In this document: positions 13,354 to 17,766 of the stretch, one piece after another
Layout of the letters: every line of letters starts with the position of its first letter
How positions within the stretch are numbered: position 1 is the stretch's first letter
The notes under the pieces: generated by a model
What the model saw: only the letters and a program-made list of their open reading frames with translations
Databases searched by the model: none
What the model was told of the DNA's origin: nothing
Position numbers and translations under genes: made by a program
DNA from: JAZKFT01 sp963845495
GTDB lineage: Bacteria > Bacteroidota > Bacteroidia > Chitinophagales > Chitinophagaceae
Length of the DNA stretch: 17,766 nt
Assembly: GCA_963845495.1 (NCBI GenBank)
Contig: CAWJTH010000206.1
Span: 1 to 17,766, forward strand
Direction: 5' to 3'

Positions 13354-13666
13354 TATTTATTTAACAATACTTAAAAAATTCTTCATCATACCCAATAAAT
13401 TCTATTTTATAAGTAGGAATTGATAATCATATTTTGTACTTTTATGAATATCCAATGCCAATATTTAATCAATAAAAATGATAAATATTTGAATTAGATA
13501 ATTATAAGTACAACACATGTATTACTTTTTTATTAATAGCAATTTTAAATATCCCCCTAATTAAATTGAATAATAATAGGATATTTCTATTATCAATCAA
13601 TTTTAATTATCGTTATGCTATATTCACCCATTCACATCTTCGTTGTCCTCATTAGAAGTCCTGGTG

Positions 13667-13700
13667 ATTATATTAAAAACACGTCTTGTTTTAATATAAT
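13667..13700. repeat. 12-bp AT-rich inverted repeat
   Basis: ATTATATTAAAA (13667-13678) and TTTTAATATAAT (13689-13700) are perfect reverse complements around a 10-nt loop, AACACGTCTT-like in composition. It lies about 145 bp before the T9SS cargo gene and could be a hairpin or a regulator-binding dyad. Confidence 0.6.
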
Positions 13701-13797
13701 TATCATATCATTAGCCTAAATTAAATCGATTTTATACCCTAACCTTTAATATATTTTTTTCATCAAATTATTATAGGTCGAGTGATTAAAATTTAAG

Positions 13798-13838
13798 TTG
13801 ATGATATTTTTTCTAATCATTTATTTTTAAAAATATCA
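13798..13838 (+). promoter_or_regulatory. Putative promoter with 10-bp dyad before the T9SS cargo gene
   Basis: TTG (13798-13800), 21 nt and TATTTTTA (13822-13829) match the Bacteroidota boxes except for the last base. TGATATTTTT (13802-13811) and AAAAATATCA (13829-13838) form a perfect dyad whose arms flank the -7 box, so a bound regulator or a leader hairpin could control this gene. Confidence 0.35.
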
Positions 13839-13843
13839 CAACA

Positions 13844-14713
13844 ATGAAAACACTTATACTTTTTGCTTTCCTTTTAATAAGTAATTTAACAGAATCGCAA
13901 TCTTATTCTGGCACAATTGCGCCTGCATCCCCTTCAGCTGGCGAAACTATTACTGTAAATTTTTCTTTGATAAGTGGATCAGCCGTTCCAAACCTTATAA
14001 TTTATGTTTACAACTCTACTACATTAGATTATTCAACATTGCCTACCACTTCTACTTTCAGTTCAACCGGCTATTATGCTTATTACACTATTCCCCTAGG
14101 TACGCCAAACAATACTATTTTACAATTTACAATTGGCACAAACACCACACCACCAACATATTATGGCATTGTGCAAAGCACAACTGTGCTGCCAATTATA
14201 TTTAAAGATTACACTGCGACTTTTAATGGAATGGATAAAATAGCGTTAAAATGGCAGCTAGAAAGCACAAGCGGAATTGATAAAAGTATTATTTATAGAA
14301 GTACCGATGGCAATTTATTTACACAGGTTGCAACCATTAAAGGAAATATCAACCAAAATGATTACAGCTATATCGATACTATTGACAATAACAGTTCTTA
14401 TTTTTATAAAATTGCCGGAGTGGGGTTAGACGGGGATAAAATATTTTCAAGTACATTATTCATTTATGCAAATGGCAATAATATAACCTTACCTAAAGTT
14501 TTAAATAATTCAAACATTTCTAATGAAATAATTTTAACTGGTATAAACCTGACAAATTATAAAACAGGCGACATAAATATCATAGATGTTTTAGGTCGAA
14601 AATATCCGCTTAGCATTTTAAGTAACAACACCATTGGAATTAATAATTTAAAATCAGGTTTATATTATTTAAAAATTGGCAATAACAAACCGCTGAGTTT
14701 TATGGCCCGTTAG
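13844..14713 (+). CDS. Secreted protein with type IX secretion (Por) C-terminal domain
   Basis: The 289-residue protein has a signal peptide (1-19, ending ESQ) and an N-terminal beta-sandwich-like region (about 20-115, Thr/Ser/Tyr-rich). A fibronectin-III-like module (about 118-206) includes IALKWQLES, IIYRSTDGNLF and YFYKIAGVGLDG. The C-terminal sorting domain (about 216-289) shows INIIDVLGR (244-252), IGINNLKSGLYYLKI (264-278) and a short basic end. That last pattern is the hallmark of type A T9SS cargo, so the protein should be exported across the outer membrane and attached to or released from the surface. No catalytic domain is seen; an adhesin or matrix role is likely but unproven. Codon use is more AT-rich than dnaG. 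It is followed by a strong terminator, so it is monocistronic. Confidence 0.85.
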   Translation: MKTLILFAFLLISNLTESQSYSGTIAPASPSAGETITVNFSLISGSAVPNLIIYVYNSTTLDYSTLPTTSTFSSTGYYAYYTIPLGTPNNTILQFTIGTNTTPPTYYGIVQSTTVLPIIFKDYTATFNGMDKIALKWQLESTSGIDKSIIYRSTDGNLFTQVATIKGNINQNDYSYIDTIDNNSSYFYKIAGVGLDGDKIFSSTLFIYANGNNITLPKVLNNSNISNEIILTGINLTNYKTGDINIIDVLGRKYPLSILSNNTIGINNLKSGLYYLKIGNNKPLSFMAR

Positions 14714-14731
14714 GATAAAAAATCAATTTAT

Positions 14732-14760
14732 AAACAGCCACTAATGGTGGCTGTTTATTT
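14732..14760 (+). terminator. Strong intrinsic terminator after the T9SS cargo gene
   Basis: AAACAGCCAC (14732-14741) pairs perfectly over 10 bp with GTGGCTGTTT (14747-14756) around a 5-nt loop and is followed by ATTTT. It lies 18 nt after the stop codon. An upstream in-frame ATG for the next gene falls in the loop, which argues against using that start. Confidence 0.85.
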
Positions 14761-14818
14761 TGCTAAAACAATCAATTGGCAAAACATTAATTTCGTGCTA
14801 AATCAAAACAAAAAACAA

Positions 14819-15208
14819 ATGCCGGAATTAAAAACCCTTCATCACATAGCAATTATTTGTTCAGACTACATCAAATCGAAATTGTTCTATACACAGGTTT
14901 TAGGCTTTACCGTTTTAAATGAAGTGTATCGCAATGAAAGGCAATCTTATAAATTAGATTTAGCCTTAAATGGCAATTATTTAATCGAATTGTTTTCTTT
15001 TCCAAACCCTGTTCCGAGGCCCAGCAGGCCAGAAGCTACAGGCCTTCGGCATATTGCTTTTCAAGTAAATGATATTGAAAATACAATCAAAGAAATTGCT
15101 GCTTTTGGGGTGGAAATAGAACCCATCCGTATCGATGAATTTACCGAAAAACGGTTCACTTTTTTTCAAGATCCCGACGGCTTGCCGATTGAATTGTACG
15201 AAGTTTAA
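14819..15208 (+). CDS. VOC-family glyoxalase-I-like protein (YaeR/SMU1112c type)
   Basis: The 129-residue protein is one vicinal-oxygen-chelate domain of two beta-alpha-beta-beta-beta modules. The metal-binding quartet expected for glyoxalase-like members is present: H9 (LHHIAI), E57 (LIELF), H78 (LRHIAF) and E125 (LPIELYEV). The FxDPDGLP ending is typical. Proteins of this type are annotated as glyoxalase I-like and may process methylglyoxal-glutathione-type or other small adducts, but the substrate is not established. It is cytosolic with no signal peptide. The ATG at 14819 (MPELK) is preferred over one 75 bp upstream because the latter lies inside a terminator loop and adds a non-family N-terminal extension. 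Confidence 0.9.
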   Translation: MPELKTLHHIAIICSDYIKSKLFYTQVLGFTVLNEVYRNERQSYKLDLALNGNYLIELFSFPNPVPRPSRPEATGLRHIAFQVNDIENTIKEIAAFGVEIEPIRIDEFTEKRFTFFQDPDGLPIELYEV

Positions 15209-15439
15209 ACTTTTCCAAGTTAGATTATTGATAAAAATCTAGATATCAAGTTATTATCACAACTTCCGTTAATTACTAATTACCCAGTTACTTAATAACT
15301 ATTTAAAGAACGTTCGTTTTAGGCGTCGCCTTTTTCTGACGATTGACCATACAACTTAAACTTCCCTAACAACAACAAAATAATAATATATTTTTTTACT
15401 TGTATTAGTTGTTACATTTATCACCTAAATTTCAAATAT

Positions 15440-15679
15440 ATGATATGGCATCTTATTCTGGGTGGTGTCGCTGGGTTTCTTGCCGGTAAAGTAATGCGGG
15501 GAGATGGCTACGGCGTTATTGTAGACATCATTCTTGGTCTTATTGGTGGATGGTTTGGCGGCTGGGTAGGCAGCAAATTGGGCATCCATTTGGGTGGAAG
15601 TATCGGTTATTTGCTAACAGCTTTTGTTGGTGCCGTGTTGTTGGTTTGGATAGTAAGGCTGATAAGAGGCAGAGAGTAG
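15440..15679 (+). CDS. GlsB/YeaQ/YmgE-family small membrane protein
   Basis: The 79-residue, glycine-rich protein is nearly all membrane: a first helix (LILGGVAGFLAGKVM), a glycine-zipper second helix (VDIILGLIGGWFGGWVGSKLG) and a third (IGYLLTAFVGAVLLVWIVRLI), ending in basic RGRE. This matches the 'transglycosylase-associated protein' family of inner-membrane stress proteins, whose true role is unclear; the name does not imply enzymatic activity. The KVMRGDGYG loop between helices 1 and 2 is typical of the family. The gene is flanked by gene-free DNA on the left and a strong terminator on the right, so it is monocistronic and possibly stress-induced. Confidence 0.92.
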   Translation: MIWHLILGGVAGFLAGKVMRGDGYGVIVDIILGLIGGWFGGWVGSKLGIHLGGSIGYLLTAFVGAVLLVWIVRLIRGRE

Positions 15680-15706
15680 GTGCAATAAAATAGATAACAA
15701 AGCTTT

Positions 15707-15738
15707 AAAATGGTGCAAATAATATTTGCGCCATTTTT
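15707..15738 (+). terminator. Strong intrinsic terminator after the GlsB-like gene
   Basis: AAAATGGTGCAAAT (15707-15720) pairs over 14 bp (one G:U) with ATTTGCGCCATTTT (15724-15737) around a 3-nt loop, ending in a run of five T. It begins 28 nt after the stop codon. The mirrored A and T runs mean that it could work from both sides. Confidence 0.85.
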
Positions 15739-15844
15739 GTATTATAAAAAGCTATCGTTGGTTGCACAATTACTGCTGGTTTACACCAATTTTTTATCAA
15801 TTTGTAACAACTTCTTCTGCCAAAATATGTTAATCAAGCTTTAA

Positions 15845-15878
15845 TTTGTCCATATCATTGTATAGTGCTTTACTTTAG
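15845..15878 (+). promoter_or_regulatory. Promoter candidate for the MG2-domain gene
   Basis: TTTG (15845-15848), a 22-nt spacer and TACTTTAG (15871-15878) match the Bacteroidota boxes with one mismatch in the -7 box. A leader of about 20 nt to the ATG at 15904 would result. Confidence 0.4.
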
Positions 15879-15903
15879 CGGCATCTGAAATTTTCTACGG
15901 AAT

Positions 15904-17766
15904 ATGACTATCAAAAAATATTGGTTGCTTTTCTCTTTTTGCTGCCTTTTAGGCTTGTTGAATAAGGGCCGTGCCCAAAACATCGATTCATTATTGACGT
16001 TGCAACGCATTGCCGATCCACAAGAAAAAGCGTATGTTCAGTTTGATAAAAATTATTACAATCCGGGCGAAACCATTTGGTTCAAAGCATATTTATTTAC
16101 CGGTACCGATCCATCGTTGGTAAGCAAAAATTTTTATGCTGAGCTGTTGGATGCTGATGGCAACATCATCGATCGTAAAACGGCACCTGTTGTAAAGTCC
16201 AGCGCCGCTTCCAATTTCGATTTATCAGCTAAGCTTACAAAAAACACCTTGTATTGCAGGGCATATACCACCGGCATGCTAAATAGCGATACCAGCTTTT
16301 TATTTGTAAAGCCTATCCGAATTTTAATTCCTGCGGTAGCGGCCGCTGCCCCCACGAAACCAAAGGCTGGTGATGCAACCGTTTCAAGCGGTAGTAGAAT
16401 GATCGGTGTTTCGCCTGTTTCTACTATCCAGTTTTTGCCCGAAGGTGGCGATTTGGTACAAGGTCTACATTCAAACCTTGCTTTTAAGGCAATAGGTCCA
16501 AAGGGCGACCCCGTGGAAGTAAGCGGGACTGTGAAAGACAATACAGGTGCAAAAGTGTTGGACTTTATTTCCCTGCACGACGGCATGGGCGTGTTTGGCC
16601 TAGAACCCGAAGCGGGAAAAACTTATACCGCCACTTGGAAAGATGCCAACGGCAAAACTTACACTACTCCCCTGCCACAAGCAAAGCCACAGGGCATTGT
16701 GTTGCAGGTTATTGACCAGGTAAATATGAAAAGATTTATTATTCAACGTACAGATGGCACAACTGAAAGCGAAAAAAACTTGCACATTGTAGCGCATATG
16801 AACCAGCAATTGGCTTACGCTGCCAACGCTAATTTGGTAGAAAAGAAATCGGTACAGGGCAGTTTACCAACAAAAGATATGCCCTCTGGCATCCTTCAAA
16901 TTACCGTTTTCGATAAAGATTACAAGCCTTTGGCTGAGCGTATTTGCTTTGTAAACAACCACGACTACGAGTTTGACGCAGATGCATTCTTACCTCAAAA
17001 AAACTTGGATAAACGTGGCCAAAATACATTGGAAGTATTGATTTCCGACACTATGCCTTCTAATGTTTCGGTGGCCATTACCGATGCTGATTTAAATCAA
17101 TCGGAACCGCTGCAAGACAATATCATTACGCATTTATTGCTTACCAGCGATTTAAAAGGCAAAGTAAACAATCCGTATTATTACTTTTTCAGCACTTCCG
17201 ACAGTGCCGCGTTTCATTTGGATTTGGTAATGCTTACCCATGGCTGGCGGCGCTACAATTGGCCGCAAGTGTTGGCCGGACAAACAAAACCGCAACGGCT
17301 GAAAGAAAACAATTACTTATCGCTTAACGGACAAGTGGCTGGTACATTTGCCCCCGGCACCTTGCTTACAGGTATCCTTAAAACGGTTGATTCCGTTTCC
17401 TCGTTCATCACTTTGCCGGTAAGTAGAACGGGAAAAGTTTCTACCGACGGCCTTGTATTTTTTGATCATGCCAAATTATATTTTCAATTTAGCGACAAAA
17501 AGACGCAGTTTGATAAATCGATGATGACAGTTAACAACGGTCTTCGTCCGGCTTACAAAATAGCAGCATTAGATAGCAGTGGCAAAACCAACCCCGCACC
17601 TGTTGATACCGCCATTATTGCCAACAACATAAAAGTAAATGCTTATGGCCAAAAACTAGCCTTGCAAAGGGTTTCAAAAGAGCATGAGCTACAAGGCGTA
17701 ACGGTAACGGCCAAAGCAAAAACCAATATCCAAAAATTGGAAGAAAAATATGTAAGCGGCATGTTT
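15904..17766 (+). CDS. MG2-domain/TonB-plug surface protein, 3' end cut by window
   Basis: The 621 visible codons run open to the window edge. A signal peptide (1-25, ending GRAQ) is followed by an alpha-2-macroglobulin MG2-like beta-sandwich, seen in AYVQFDKNYYNPGETIWFKAY (43-63). A second sandwich opens with FLPEGGDLVQG (about 177-187). A further region contains VMLTHGWRRYNW (442-453). At the end, LQGVTVTAKAKT (596-607) is the linker that usually precedes a TonB-receptor plug domain in this family, followed by LEEKYVSGMF. Full-length relatives are about 800-1000 residues and combine MG2-like modules with a plug but, as far as I know, no barrel. The role is unknown; outer-membrane or periplasmic location is inferred from the signal peptide and plug. 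It probably starts a new transcription unit, since a terminator precedes it. Confidence 0.88.
   Translation, partial: MTIKKYWLLFSFCCLLGLLNKGRAQNIDSLLTLQRIADPQEKAYVQFDKNYYNPGETIWFKAYLFTGTDPSLVSKNFYAELLDADGNIIDRKTAPVVKSSAASNFDLSAKLTKNTLYCRAYTTGMLNSDTSFLFVKPIRILIPAVAAAAPTKPKAGDATVSSGSRMIGVSPVSTIQFLPEGGDLVQGLHSNLAFKAIGPKGDPVEVSGTVKDNTGAKVLDFISLHDGMGVFGLEPEAGKTYTATWKDANGKTYTTPLPQAKPQGIVLQVIDQVNMKRFIIQRTDGTTESEKNLHIVAHMNQQLAYAANANLVEKKSVQGSLPTKDMPSGILQITVFDKDYKPLAERICFVNNHDYEFDADAFLPQKNLDKRGQNTLEVLISDTMPSNVSVAITDADLNQSEPLQDNIITHLLLTSDLKGKVNNPYYYFFSTSDSAAFHLDLVMLTHGWRRYNWPQVLAGQTKPQRLKENNYLSLNGQVAGTFAPGTLLTGILKTVDSVSSFITLPVSRTGKVSTDGLVFFDHAKLYFQFSDKKTQFDKSMMTVNNGLRPAYKIAALDSSGKTNPAPVDTAIIANNIKVNAYGQKLALQRVSKEHELQGVTVTAKAKTNIQKLEEKYVSGMF

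Larger units (their letters stand above)
13354..13843. other. 490-bp AT-rich spacer without a convincing gene
   Basis: The spacer is much richer in A/T than dnaG before it. It contains a 12-bp inverted repeat (13667-13700) and a 10-bp one (13802-13838) just before the next start codon. The only frame of note, 34 codons at 13615-13719, spans the first inverted repeat and has no other support. No tRNA-like or known RNA fold was recognised. Confidence 0.55.

Noticed and set aside
13352..13371. Terminator after dnaG
   Set aside because: AGTATT/AATACT is a weak 6-bp AT stem overlapping the stop codon with no T-tract.
13615..13719. 34-codon hydrophobic frame in the spacer after dnaG
   Set aside because: It spans a 12-bp inverted repeat in AT-rich DNA and has no neighbour, homology or start-site support.
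14744..14818. N-terminal extension of the VOC protein from an upstream ATG
   Set aside because: The upstream ATG lies in the loop of a strong terminator and the added 25 residues do not belong to the VOC fold; the start at 14819 gives the normal family N-terminus.
15321..15335. Terminator after the VOC gene (AGGC-GTC-GCCT then T run)
   Set aside because: The stem is only 4 bp and lies over 110 nt from the stop codon, too weak to call.

Overview
The window looks like a chromosomal segment of a Bacteroidota species, most probably from the Chitinophagaceae/Sphingobacteriales side. The reasons are a secreted protein with a type IX secretion C-terminal domain, a TonB-dependent receptor with an N-terminal carboxypeptidase-regulatory-like domain, an MG2/TonB-plug type surface protein, abundant signal peptides ending in -AQ, a near absence of Shine-Dalgarno sequences, and promoters that fit the Bacteroidota TTTG...TAnnTTTG consensus. 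No rRNA, tRNA, CRISPR array or transposase gene was seen.

Layout. Bases 1-418 hold the 3' part of a GNAT-fold-like gene and a 59-residue partner (cassette A). A CocE-type secreted hydrolase (511-2355), a lipoprotein (2698-3360) and, on the opposite strand, a secreted S9 prolyl-oligopeptidase-type enzyme (5626-3515) follow. The lipoprotein gene is bracketed by two direct copies of a 60-bp two-hairpin repeat. Bases 5627-6177 carry no gene but are full of small repeats. A minus-strand block follows: a six-helix membrane protein with its winged-helix regulator (7134-6178), a secreted helical-repeat protein (8031-7390) and a TonB-dependent receptor (10422-8209), separated by heptanucleotide arrays and a third copy of the two-hairpin repeat family. 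Divergent from the receptor lies cassette B (10582-11291), a full-length paralogue of cassette A. Then come dnaG (11425-13353), a 490-bp AT-rich spacer, a T9SS cargo protein (13844-14713), a VOC/glyoxalase-like protein (14819-15208), a GlsB/YeaQ-like membrane protein (15440-15679) and the start of a large MG2-domain surface protein cut by the window end (15904-17766).

How the genes may work together. The two secreted serine hydrolases, the TonB receptor and the MG2/plug protein fit outer-membrane and periplasmic peptide handling, but only the membrane protein/regulator pair and the two-gene cassettes look like tight operons. The most unusual content is (i) a diverged, repeated two-gene module (GNAT-like protein plus a small basic-tailed protein) with toxin-antitoxin-like architecture but no recognised antitoxin fold, and (ii) dense 7- and 8-bp periodic arrays of several different consensus sequences packed against the 3' ends of genes, with a REP-like two-hairpin family among them.
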